A program made the position numbers and the translations under genes. A model generated the notes under the pieces. The model made no database searches and was not told the DNA's origin. It saw only the letters and a list, made by a program, of their open reading frames with translations. 11,855 nt of DNA from Candidatus Manganitrophaceae bacterium (GTDB taxonomy: Bacteria > Nitrospirota > Nitrospiria > SBBL01 > Manganitrophaceae), in assembly GCA_004297235.1 (NCBI GenBank), contig SCUR01000437.1, forward strand, positions 1 to 11,855, written 5' to 3'. This document shows positions 1 through 7,235 of this stretch, in pieces; positions within the stretch are counted from its first letter, which is position 1, and every line of letters begins with the position of its first letter.

Positions 1-1004
1 ATCGCCTCCTTCGGCATGCCGAAGACCACGCAGGTCGCCTCGTCTTGGGCGACGGTCGCCGCGCCCGCCTCCTTCATCTCCAGCAGTCCGGCCGCCCCGT
101 CGTTCCCCATCCCGGTGAGGATGACGCCGATCGCGTTCGGCCCCGCGGTCTTCGCGGCGGAACGAAAGAGAACGTCGACGCTGGGACGGTGGCGGGAGAC
201 CGGCGGGCCGCCGACGATCTCCACGGCGTAATGGGCGCCGTTGCGCGTCAGGAGCATGTGGTGATTCCCGGGCGCAATCAAGGCCCGGCCGGGGTTCACG
301 CGATCGCCGTCCGCCGCCTCCTTCACCTCGATTTCACAGGTCCGATTCAAGCGGTCGGCGAAGGCGCGGGTGAAGCCTTCCGGCATATGTTGAACGATGA
401 CGATCCCGGGCGCATCGGGCGGCATCGCTTCAAGACACTCCCGGAGGGCCTCCGTTCCGCCGGTGGAAGCGCCGATCGCGACAACCTTGTCGGTCGTGAA
501 AACCAACGGATGTTTCCCGCCGGGCGGGAGGATGGCGTCTGCGGTCTGCCGCTTCTCCGCCGACAAAAAGGGGGCCGGCCGGAGACGCGCTTGGGCGGCC
601 GCCCGGACCGTCTCGGCCAACACGCGGGCCGATTCGGAAAGAAAATCTTTGACGCCGAGCTTCGGCTTGGTGATGACCTCGACCGCCCCCTCTTCCATCG
701 CCCGAAGCGCCGCGTCGGTCCCCTCCCCGGTCAGGCTGGAGCAGATCACGACCGGAATCGGATCCTCCGTCATGATCTTCCGAAGAAAGGTCAAGCCATC
801 CATCCGCGGCATCTCCAAATCGAGGAGGATCACATCGGGCCGGGCCTGCCGCATCTTGGTGATGGCGATCAGCGGATCGGCGGCCGTCGCCACCTGAATG
901 CCGCCCGCCCGAGAGAGGAGCGCGATCATCGTCTGCCGGACGACGGCCGAATCGTCGACCACCAGAACATTCAAGGGACGCCCGTTGCCGTTTACCGTCG
1001 TCAT
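1..1004 (-). CDS. cheB: Chemotaxis protein-glutamate methylesterase/glutamine deamidase CheB (3' end off the window)
   Basis: CheB removes methyl groups from chemoreceptor glutamates (and deamidates glutamines) when phosphorylated by CheA, resetting receptor sensitivity. Translating the minus strand from the ATG at 1004 gives 334 residues open to the left edge. Residues 11-130 are a receiver domain with acidic pair D17/D18, phospho-acceptor D62 in LLDLEMPRMDG and K113 in ITKPK. Residues 172-334 are the methylesterase domain with S180 (GASTGG), H206 (QHMPEGF) and D302 (GMGNDG). The triad spacings of 26 and 96 residues match the spacings I recall for E. coli CheB. The start overlaps the cheR stop as ATGA, so translation is probably coupled. 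No good Shine-Dalgarno is visible. About 20-30 C-terminal residues should lie beyond position 1. The linker at about 131-171 is low-complexity. Confidence 0.96.
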   Translation of the reverse strand, partial: MTTVNGNGRPLNVLVVDDSAVVRQTMIALLSRAGGIQVATAADPLIAITKMRQARPDVILLDLEMPRMDGLTFLRKIMTEDPIPVVICSSLTGEGTDAALRAMEEGAVEVITKPKLGVKDFLSESARVLAETVRAAAQARLRPAPFLSAEKRQTADAILPPGGKHPLVFTTDKVVAIGASTGGTEALRECLEAMPPDAPGIVIVQHMPEGFTRAFADRLNRTCEIEVKEAADGDRVNPGRALIAPGNHHMLLTRNGAHYAVEIVGGPPVSRHRPSVDVLFRSAAKTAGPNAIGVILTGMGNDGAAGLLEMKEAGAATVAQDEATCVVFGMPKEA

Positions 1005-1903
1005 GATTTCTTGCTCCATTCCGCACTCTCCGAGCCGCCTTTCATATAGACCGTCGGGATGACGCTTCGAACGCGATCGCCCAGCCCGGTGAGGCTCTCC
1101 GCATGGCCGATGAAGAGGTGCCCGGCGGGAGAAAGAGACCGGAGCAACCGGTCGAGGACGCGCTTCTTTGATTCGGTGTCGAAATAAATAAGAACGTTCC
1201 GGCAGAAGATCAGATCAAACGGTCCCGAGAAGGGATAGCCGTCTTCGTTGAGATTCAGCCGATCGAATCGGACGACGGAGCGGATCTCCGGGCCGGCCTT
1301 GATCTTCCCCTCTTGGCTCCGGGTCCCTCTTAACATAAAAGGCTTCAGGTACTGGGGCGGGATTTCCTTCGTTTTTTCGATGGGCCAGATCGGATTGCGC
1401 GCCCGCTCCAGCATGCGGGTCGAGAGGTCGGTCGCGAAGATCTCCACGTTCCAGCCGGAGGTGGAGGGAAAATGAAACAGCAGGGTCATCGCCAAGGAGT
1501 AGGGCTCTTCCCCGCTGGAGCAGCCGGCGCTCCAGGCGCGGATCTTTCGAGGCCGCCGTCCCAGTTCGGCCTCTCGGGCCCACTCCGGGAAAAGCCGTCG
1601 TTCGAGAAACTCGAATTGCAGCGGCTCGCGGAAGAAGTGCGTCTCGTTGGTGCTGACGGCGTCGAGCAGGCGAACCCGCTCCGCTTCCCCCTGCTCGAGG
1701 ACCCGATGGTAATAGGCATTGAAGGAATGCAGCCCGAGCTCCCGCATCCGGCGGCTGAGACGCCCCTCCAGCAAAGGCTTCTTGGCGCCGGAAAGATAAA
1801 TGCCGGCTTCTTTGTAAATCAGCTCCTGAAAAAGAGAGAACTCCCGGTCGGTGATCGGCCGGATGCCGGTCTCCTCCGGGGCCGGGCTCTCTCCATTCTC
1901 CAT
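1001..1903 (-). CDS. cheR: Chemoreceptor glutamate O-methyltransferase CheR
   Basis: CheR transfers methyl groups from S-adenosylmethionine to receptor glutamates, the adaptation step opposing CheB. The 300-residue product has the usual two parts: an N-terminal helical subdomain (about 16-75) and a SAM-dependent methyltransferase domain (about 80-290). Visible motifs are TNETHFFRE (85-93), the SAM-binding loop AWSAGCSSGEEPYS (123-136), ATDLS (157-161), FCRNVLIYF (233-241) and HAESL (267-271). The length is normal and no TPR extension is fused to it. The ATG shares one base with the cheW stop (TAATG), and the TGA overlaps the cheB start (ATGA), giving a tightly coupled cheW-cheR-cheB block. 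The receptor encoded in this operon lacks a recognisable C-terminal pentapeptide tether, so CheR probably docks directly on the receptor methylation helices (inference). Confidence 0.97.
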   Translation of the reverse strand: MENGESPAPEETGIRPITDREFSLFQELIYKEAGIYLSGAKKPLLEGRLSRRMRELGLHSFNAYYHRVLEQGEAERVRLLDAVSTNETHFFREPLQFEFLERRLFPEWAREAELGRRPRKIRAWSAGCSSGEEPYSLAMTLLFHFPSTSGWNVEIFATDLSTRMLERARNPIWPIEKTKEIPPQYLKPFMLRGTRSQEGKIKAGPEIRSVVRFDRLNLNEDGYPFSGPFDLIFCRNVLIYFDTESKKRVLDRLLRSLSPAGHLFIGHAESLTGLGDRVRSVIPTVYMKGGSESAEWSKKS

Positions 1904-2445
1904 TACCGCCCCTGCTCTCGATTTTGGGTGGAGACGTCCGCTCCGGGTCGCCGGTTCGGCTCCGTCGTCTCTTGAAGCGATGCGACGACCTGCAGTTCAT
2001 CGGCGGACAAGACGCGGTCGGTGTCGAGAATTAAAACAAACTTTTTCCCGGCCTTTCCCATTCCTTTCAAAAAATCGGTGCGGATTTTTGTTCCGAACGC
2101 CGGCGGCGCCGTGATCTCCTCGGGGGGCAGCTCCATCACCTGGCTGACCGCGTCGGCCACGACCCCCATGACCGTCCGCTCCCCCCCCAAATCGACCCCG
2201 ACAATCACAATACAGGTCCGCTTGCCGACCGGGCTCTCGGGCTGTCCGAACTTCACCGCCAGGTCGATGACCGGCACCACGCTCCCCCGCAGGTTAAGGA
2301 CCCCCCGTATCCAGGGGGGGGTCATCGGAACCTTCGTGAGGGCGTCATACTCGATGATCTCCTTCACCTGCAGAATGCCGATCGCATACTCCTCTCCGGC
2401 CAGATGAAAGGTAAGGTACTGCATCTGATGGGTTGTCTCATTCAC
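1903..2445 (-). CDS. cheW: Chemotaxis coupling protein CheW
   Basis: CheW is the cytoplasmic adaptor joining chemoreceptor tips to the P5 domain of CheA. The 180-residue product has a single CheW-like domain (about 8-150), with typical segments EYAIGILQVKEIIEY (19-33), WIRGVLNLRG (45-54), VVPVIDL (56-62) and a closing VLILDTDRVLS (137-147). Residues 155-180 are a polar, probably disordered tail. The chosen start is GTG at 2445, because AAGGA lies 6 nt upstream; an in-frame ATG seven codons later is the alternative and would also keep the domain. The stop overlaps the cheR ATG. The gene holds two 8-base homopolymers: C8 on the plus strand at 2181-2188 (encoding Gly-Gly) and G8 at 2314-2321 (encoding Thr-Pro-Pro). 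Both leave the frame intact here. Confidence 0.96.
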   Translation of the reverse strand: MNETTHQMQYLTFHLAGEEYAIGILQVKEIIEYDALTKVPMTPPWIRGVLNLRGSVVPVIDLAVKFGQPESPVGKRTCIVIVGVDLGGERTVMGVVADAVSQVMELPPEEITAPPAFGTKIRTDFLKGMGKAGKKFVLILDTDRVLSADELQVVASLQETTEPNRRPGADVSTQNREQGR

Positions 2446-2473
2446 GTTTTGTCCTTCCTGCGCTGCGATCTGT

Positions 2474-3289
2474 TTAACGCGCCGTCCTCACCTCTTTCGG
2501 AACGCCGACAGGCACGCGTTGGCCGACCGCCGTTCGCTGGCTGATCATCGAACTGATCAATGCCAACCCCAGAACCAAAAAGGTCGAGACGCCGATCACC
2601 CAGCCGAGCCAGGCGCTGTCCATGGCCGCCGACGCGGCTTGGGAAGCGGTCGAGGTGGCGGTCGGCATGAAATTCGACGCCATCATCGCGGTATAATGCA
2701 ATCCGATGATCGCGCCTCCCATGACGAACGCGCTGACCACCTTTTGGAGCATTCCGATTCCTCCCGTTTCGTTACGGAGATGGAAAGCAAGCCACAGCGC
2801 CACCACCGACACCACCACGGCGATTACGACCGAAAGAACGAAGAAAACCGGATCGTACGACACATTGGCATCGACCTGGATCGCCGCCATCCCGGAGTAG
2901 TGCATCGTCCCGATCCCCACTCCCATCAGGACCCCTCCCATCAATAACTGACCGACTCCCATCTGATCGCGACTCACGATAAAGAGGGCGATGGCGGAAG
3001 CGATGATCGCGGCGACCATTGAAAAGAACGTCACTCCCATGTGATAGGAAATCGGGACGGGAAGACTGAAGGCCAGCATGGCGATAAAATGCATCGACCA
3101 AATGCCGATCCCCATCGCGGTCGCCCCGCCCAACAGCCACGCGGTGCGCGATCCGCCCTGTGCCGCCGTGACGCGCCCGGCCAAACTCAGCGCGGTATAC
3201 GACGCTACAACGGCGACAATGATTGAAAGAACAACCAGCAGCATATCGTAGTTGCTGGTCATGGCCATGTTCATCCCCTTATTTAACAT
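2474..3289 (-). CDS. Stand-alone MHYT-domain integral membrane sensor protein
   Basis: The 271-residue product is almost entirely membrane: seven hydrophobic segments near residues 15-38, 50-72, 82-105, 112-136, 146-170, 180-204 and 228-250. Three MHYT-type motifs sit at M66-H67-F68 (MHFIAM), M129-H130-Y131 (MHYSGM) and L197-H198-Y199 (LHYTAM), spaced 63 and 68 residues apart. Family knowledge: MHYT domains are proposed, not proven, to bind copper through the Met/His residues and to sense O2, CO or NO. They are usually fused to GGDEF/EAL, kinase or LytTR output domains. This one has no output domain, only a polar tail of about 20 residues. GGAGG six bases before the ATG supports the start. 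It lies between mcp (40-bp gap) and cheW (28-bp gap), so it is very likely co-expressed with the signalling complex. A role as an accessory sensor for the receptor is inference. Confidence 0.92.
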   Translation of the reverse strand: MLNKGMNMAMTSNYDMLLVVLSIIVAVVASYTALSLAGRVTAAQGGSRTAWLLGGATAMGIGIWSMHFIAMLAFSLPVPISYHMGVTFFSMVAAIIASAIALFIVSRDQMGVGQLLMGGVLMGVGIGTMHYSGMAAIQVDANVSYDPVFFVLSVVIAVVVSVVALWLAFHLRNETGGIGMLQKVVSAFVMGGAIIGLHYTAMMASNFMPTATSTASQAASAAMDSAWLGWVIGVSTFLVLGLALISSMISQRTAVGQRVPVGVPKEVRTAR

Positions 3290-3329
3290 TTCATTCCTCC
3301 TTGCTGGGTTGGATGATCGCTTTCATTTC

Positions 3330-5000
3330 CTAAAATCGCTTAAATTCATGGTCGGAATCGTCGTGCGCTCCCACCGGGGCGGCCCTGTTTCCTTCCTCGC
3401 CCCTCCTGTTTTCTTTGACTCCCGCGAGGGAGGCCGCCCGATCGTTTGCTTGCTGCGAAAGAAGTCCTTCCTTATCATGCAGCGGAGCATTCTCGGAGAG
3501 GGCGTCCTGCGCGGGTTGCTCGTTCTCCTCTTCCTTCCCGCCGAGCTGGAAGAAGGCCATCAAACGTTGAAGCTCGACCGCCTGGGAAGACATCTCCTCC
3601 GCCGTGCTGGAGAGCTCCTCCGCCGCGGCGGCGTTGCGTTGGGTCACCTGATCCACTTGCCCCATCGCCTTGTTGATCTGCATCACCCCGGAGGATTGCT
3701 CCCGCGAGGCCGCCGCCACCTCCTGCACCAATTCCGCCGTTTTTCGGATCAGGGGGACCAAGGCCGCAAGCATCTCGCCGGCACGCTCCGCCATCTTCAC
3801 ACTCGAACCGGCCACCTTCCCGATCTCCTCCGCCGCCGTCTGGCTTCGCTCCGCCAGCTTTCTCACCTCCGTCGCGACGACTGCAAACCCTCTTCCGTGC
3901 TCGCCGACCCGCGCCGCCTCGATGGCCGCATTCAACGCCAGCAGGTTCGTCTGATACGCAATCTCCTCGATGACGGAGACCTTCTCCGCAATCTCCCTCA
4001 TCGCATCGACCGTCTCCACCACCGCCTTCCCGCTCTCTTCGGCCTCCTTCGCCCCTTTGACCGCCATCTGCTCCATCTGGCGCGAATTTTCCGCGTTCTG
4101 CGTGATCGAGGCGCTCATCTCTTCCAGACTGGAGGTCACCTCCTCCACGGAAGCGGCCTGCTCGCTCGTCCCCTTGGACACCCCTTGGGAAGACGACGAG
4201 ATCTGTGCCGAGGCGACGGTCAGCGAATCGGCCTGTCCCCGCACCTGCGTGATGATCTGCCTGAATTTCGAAATCATGATATCCAACGCCAGCAAGAGCT
4301 GACCCACCTCATCTTTTGAGGTCACATCGATCCGGGCGGTCATCTCGCCCTGGGCCACTTGGTTGGCGACCTTCACCGCCTGACCCAGCGGACTCGTGAA
4401 GGAAAGAATGAGGGCCACCGACAATCCCGCCAGACACACCACACAGACGAAACTGACGATGGCAATGACCACCATCAACATCCGCTCCAGGTTGTCCGTC
4501 TGCTTGAAGGCCGCCGCGATGATCAATTCGTTCTGGCCGATCGCCGTCAAGAGCTTTTCCGTCACTTCATCGTGCTTTATCTTCACCGGCTCCCACGATG
4601 CGCCTTTTCCCTTCCCCTGCAGGGCGGTCTGTTTCGCCAAGGAATAATAATCCTGAAAGATCCCTTTCATCTGGTCGATCTCGGCGGCGGCGATCTCCCG
4701 ATTCTCTCTTCCGCCCTCTAATTTCTGAATCAGACGCTCTTGAAACACCTCCGTGTTTTTTAACTCTTCGGCTTTCCCCGAGAGGACCGCCCGCTCAAAC
4801 TCGAGATGGAGCGCGTCAAATTCTTTCTGCAAGTCCTGGCTTAACCGCAACGCAGGGTAGTAGCCGGTTTCAATTCGATGGAGAAGCGCTCTATTTTTAC
4901 TCCCCATAAAGAGCGCCATCACGATAATGATCGCAAAGGCGACCCCCGCGAGGATGGGCAAAAGAACCACTTTCGATCTCACCGACATATCGTTAAACAT
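3330..5000 (-). CDS. mcp: Methyl-accepting chemotaxis protein, transmembrane, 34-heptad type
   Basis: This transmembrane chemoreceptor controls CheA through CheW. The 556 residues comprise TM1 (10-32), a helical periplasmic domain (about 33-172, four-helix-bundle-like, ligand unknown), TM2 (174-200), HAMP (about 201-252) and the signalling hairpin (about 253-485). The tip is NLLALNAAIEAARVGEHGRG at about 352-371. Compared by eye with remembered E. coli Tsr, each arm is exactly seven residues shorter, which indicates class 34H. Consensus methylation pairs are E286/E287, E293/E294 and E461/E462, with a weaker E468/E469; E280/Q281 might need CheD deamidation. The only two cysteines, C186 and C189, form CVVC inside TM2. 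The tail (486-556) is charged and has no NWETF-like pentapeptide. GGAG six bases before the ATG supports the start. Confidence 0.96.
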   Translation of the reverse strand: MFNDMSVRSKVVLLPILAGVAFAIIIVMALFMGSKNRALLHRIETGYYPALRLSQDLQKEFDALHLEFERAVLSGKAEELKNTEVFQERLIQKLEGGRENREIAAAEIDQMKGIFQDYYSLAKQTALQGKGKGASWEPVKIKHDEVTEKLLTAIGQNELIIAAAFKQTDNLERMLMVVIAIVSFVCVVCLAGLSVALILSFTSPLGQAVKVANQVAQGEMTARIDVTSKDEVGQLLLALDIMISKFRQIITQVRGQADSLTVASAQISSSSQGVSKGTSEQAASVEEVTSSLEEMSASITQNAENSRQMEQMAVKGAKEAEESGKAVVETVDAMREIAEKVSVIEEIAYQTNLLALNAAIEAARVGEHGRGFAVVATEVRKLAERSQTAAEEIGKVAGSSVKMAERAGEMLAALVPLIRKTAELVQEVAAASREQSSGVMQINKAMGQVDQVTQRNAAAAEELSSTAEEMSSQAVELQRLMAFFQLGGKEEENEQPAQDALSENAPLHDKEGLLSQQANDRAASLAGVKENRRGEEGNRAAPVGAHDDSDHEFKRF

Positions 5001-5039
5001 CTCTCTCTCCTGAAAAGGGCTTCAACAAAGACCATTCCA

Positions 5040-6722
5040 TTACCCGACTCTCTCCGGTTGCCGCCTCACCGCCTCATGTAGCAATCCCGTCACATCCAAG
5101 ATCAACGCCACCCGCCCGTCCCCTAAAATCGTCGAGCCCGAGATTCCCGGGAGACCTTGAAAAAGTTTTCCCAATGATTTGATCACCGCCTGCATCTCCC
5201 CATGGAGAAAATCCACCACCAGGCCGGCCTCCTTTCCCGCCGATTTGACGACGACCACGCTTTCTCGTCTCGGAGCGCTCCCCCCCAAACGGAAAAGATG
5301 TCGAAGACGCAGATAAGGAAGCGGCCTTCCCCGTACCGAGATCACGCCGTCGCCGGTTGGATTTCCACTCTCCTCCTTCGGCAACTCGAGGCATTCGGCA
5401 ATCACTTCAAGAGGGATAACGTAGGTTTCTTCTCCGACCCCGACCGCGAACCCCTCGATGATCGCCAGCGTCAGGGGAAGCCGGAAGGTCAGGGTGGTCC
5501 CTTTCCCCTCCCGGCTCTCGATCGAGATCGCCCCCCGCAAGGCGTCGATATTCCGTCGGACCACATCCATGCCGACCCCCCGTCCGGAAAGATCGGTCAC
5601 CGCTTCCGCGGTGGAGAAACCGGGTTCAAAGACGAAACGGTAAACCTCCTCGTCCGACAATCCCTCCCCGCTTGAAATCATCCCCTTTGAGATCGCCTTC
5701 TCGACGATCCGCCGTCGATTGAATCCGGCGCCGTCGTCTTCGAGCTGGATGACGATACTTCCGGCGTCGTGGAGAGCGCGAAGGACAATCCGGCCGCACG
5801 GATCTTTTCCCGCCGCCTTTCTCTGGTCCGGCCGTTCGATTCCATGATCGAGCGCGTTCCGGATCAAGTGGAGTAGGGGATCTTTAAGATGCTCGATCAC
5901 GGTGGTATCGACCTCCACCTCGCCCCCTTCAATGGCGAGGCGCGCGCTTTTTCCGTGAGCGCGGGCGATATCCCGGACCATCCGCAGATGCTGCCGGAAA
6001 ACGGGGCCGACCGGCACCATCCGGATCTTCATCACCTGCTCTTGCAGATCGATGAAGAGGCGGTTCGCCTCCTGATGCGCCTCCAGGATTTCCTCTCTCT
6101 TTCCCCGCCACTCCAGCAGCTGCCCAAGGCGACCCTGCGCAATGGCGACCTCTCCGGCGAGGTTCAACAGTCGGTCCAACCGATCCAGGTCAATCCGAAG
6201 GCTCCTCGTCCGGTCGTTCCAAGAATGACGATCCTCCTCCCTCCTTCCGGTCGCTTCCTTCCGGCGATCCTGCGCCGGAAGATCGGTCGGTGTCTCATCC
6301 CCCCCCTTCGCCGCGGCCGATGGAAGCCGGCGGAAGAAATCGACGACGGCCGGCGAGACCGCGGCCGTCTCCCCCGTCTCTTCAGAAATGCTGCGACGGA
6401 GAAAATCGACCGCCTGCAGCAGCAAAGAAATCAGGCCTTCGTGGACGGAAAGGGTCCGGTTCCTCAACCGCTGCAGCAGATCCTCGACGACATGGGCCGA
6501 GTCGGCGGTCTGGGCAAAACCAAGGCTCCCGGAGTTTCCCTTCAGGGTATGGGCCATCCGGAAGATCATGTGAAGGAGCTCGTCATTCTCCGGCTCCGTT
6601 TCGAGCGCAAGCAGCATCTCCTCCATTTTGGAAAGGTGCTCTTCCGCCTCCGCCAGAAAAGTCTTCAAGACCATTTCCAGGGTAATCTCTTCTGGAGAAA
6701 CCTCTTCCGACTCTTTGTCCAT
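5040..6722 (-). CDS. cheA: Chemotaxis histidine kinase CheA, compact form without a recognisable P2 domain
   Basis: CheA autophosphorylates under receptor/CheW control and passes phosphate to CheY and CheB. The 560 residues comprise P1/HPt (about 14-110) with phospho-accepting H58 in MAHTLKGNSGSLGF, a short charged linker (about 130-172), P3 dimerisation helices (about 173-238), P4 ATPase (about 239-416) and the CheW-like P5 (about 417-555). P4 boxes are visible: N box HLIRNALDHG (285-294), G1 DDGAGFN (329-335), F FVFEPGFSTA (363-372) and G2 GRGVGMDVV (380-388). E. coli CheA is about 654 residues. The missing length corresponds to P2, the CheY/CheB docking domain, which I cannot find. The linker contains an 8-base homopolymer (6299-6306) encoding Gly-Gly. 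AGGAG four bases before the ATG supports the start. cheD ends 19 bp upstream. Confidence 0.97.
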   Translation of the reverse strand: MDKESEEVSPEEITLEMVLKTFLAEAEEHLSKMEEMLLALETEPENDELLHMIFRMAHTLKGNSGSLGFAQTADSAHVVEDLLQRLRNRTLSVHEGLISLLLQAVDFLRRSISEETGETAAVSPAVVDFFRRLPSAAAKGGDETPTDLPAQDRRKEATGRREEDRHSWNDRTRSLRIDLDRLDRLLNLAGEVAIAQGRLGQLLEWRGKREEILEAHQEANRLFIDLQEQVMKIRMVPVGPVFRQHLRMVRDIARAHGKSARLAIEGGEVEVDTTVIEHLKDPLLHLIRNALDHGIERPDQRKAAGKDPCGRIVLRALHDAGSIVIQLEDDGAGFNRRRIVEKAISKGMISSGEGLSDEEVYRFVFEPGFSTAEAVTDLSGRGVGMDVVRRNIDALRGAISIESREGKGTTLTFRLPLTLAIIEGFAVGVGEETYVIPLEVIAECLELPKEESGNPTGDGVISVRGRPLPYLRLRHLFRLGGSAPRRESVVVVKSAGKEAGLVVDFLHGEMQAVIKSLGKLFQGLPGISGSTILGDGRVALILDVTGLLHEAVRRQPERVG

Positions 6723-6741
6723 CGATCTCCTTCAATCCCTC

Positions 6742-7206
6742 TTAGAGCGACTTCACCCAGGCGACGCCGTCATCGGTCTGGAAAATTAATTTTCGGCCGT
6801 GCCGCCCCCCGACATCTTCTCCCGCCACCCGAATCCCCGCCTCCCCCAAGAGCGTTCGGGCAACCCGAACGTTTTTCATTCCGAGATGGTTCTCGCCTTC
6901 GTTAAAAGCGTCGATGACGCAGCCCCCGCCGAAAAGCTTGGCGACGAGCCGCTCCTGGGCGCATCCGAGGGTGAGAAGATTTTCGATCAGACACTGCACC
7001 GCCACGTTGCCGTAACGAAAAGAGGCGGACGAGCCCCCGGCCCAATAGGGAAGGAGATAGTGATTCATCCCGCCGATGCTCAACGCCGGATCCCAGAGAC
7101 AGACCGACACGCACGACCCCAAAATCGTCGTCACCGCGGCCGGATCGGAGGAAACGTAACATTGACCGGGATGGAGATAGACGTTCAACCGGGACCCGCG
7201 ATCCAT
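6742..7206 (-). CDS. cheD: Chemoreceptor glutamine deamidase CheD
   Basis: CheD deamidates receptor glutamines to glutamates, creating methylation sites; in some bacteria it also binds CheC. From the ATG at 7206 the product is 154 residues, normal for the family. The catalytic set is present: C32 in ILGSCVSV, H49 in GGMNHYLLP and T26. Their spacings (17 and 6) match those I recall for Thermotoga CheD Cys27/His44/Thr21. A later conserved segment is KLFGGGCVIDAFNEGENH, followed by the final strand around KLIFQTDDG. The start is uncertain. A GTG at 7239 overlaps the stop of the upstream GAF gene as GTGA and would give 165 residues with a low-complexity Gly/Arg/Pro lead. The ATG has no clear Shine-Dalgarno. 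No cheC is visible, so the product probably acts only as a deamidase here (inference). Confidence 0.95.
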   Translation of the reverse strand: MDRGSRLNVYLHPGQCYVSSDPAAVTTILGSCVSVCLWDPALSIGGMNHYLLPYWAGGSSASFRYGNVAVQCLIENLLTLGCAQERLVAKLFGGGCVIDAFNEGENHLGMKNVRVARTLLGEAGIRVAGEDVGGRHGRKLIFQTDDGVAWVKSL

Positions 7207-7235
7207 GACGCTGGGCGGCCGACCGGCGCCTCCCC

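Noticed and set aside
430..1026. Minus-strand open frame of 198 codons overlapping cheB
   Set aside because: It is a different frame over the same bases. The cheB frame from 1004 carries the receiver and all methylesterase catalytic residues, whereas this one is low-complexity.
45..1049. Long plus-strand open frame opposite cheB (and similar ones at 3252-4319 and 5889-6905 opposite mcp and cheA)
   Set aside because: They are antisense to well-supported genes, have Arg/Pro/His/Gly-rich compositions with no recognisable domain, and follow from GC-rich third positions on the coding strand.
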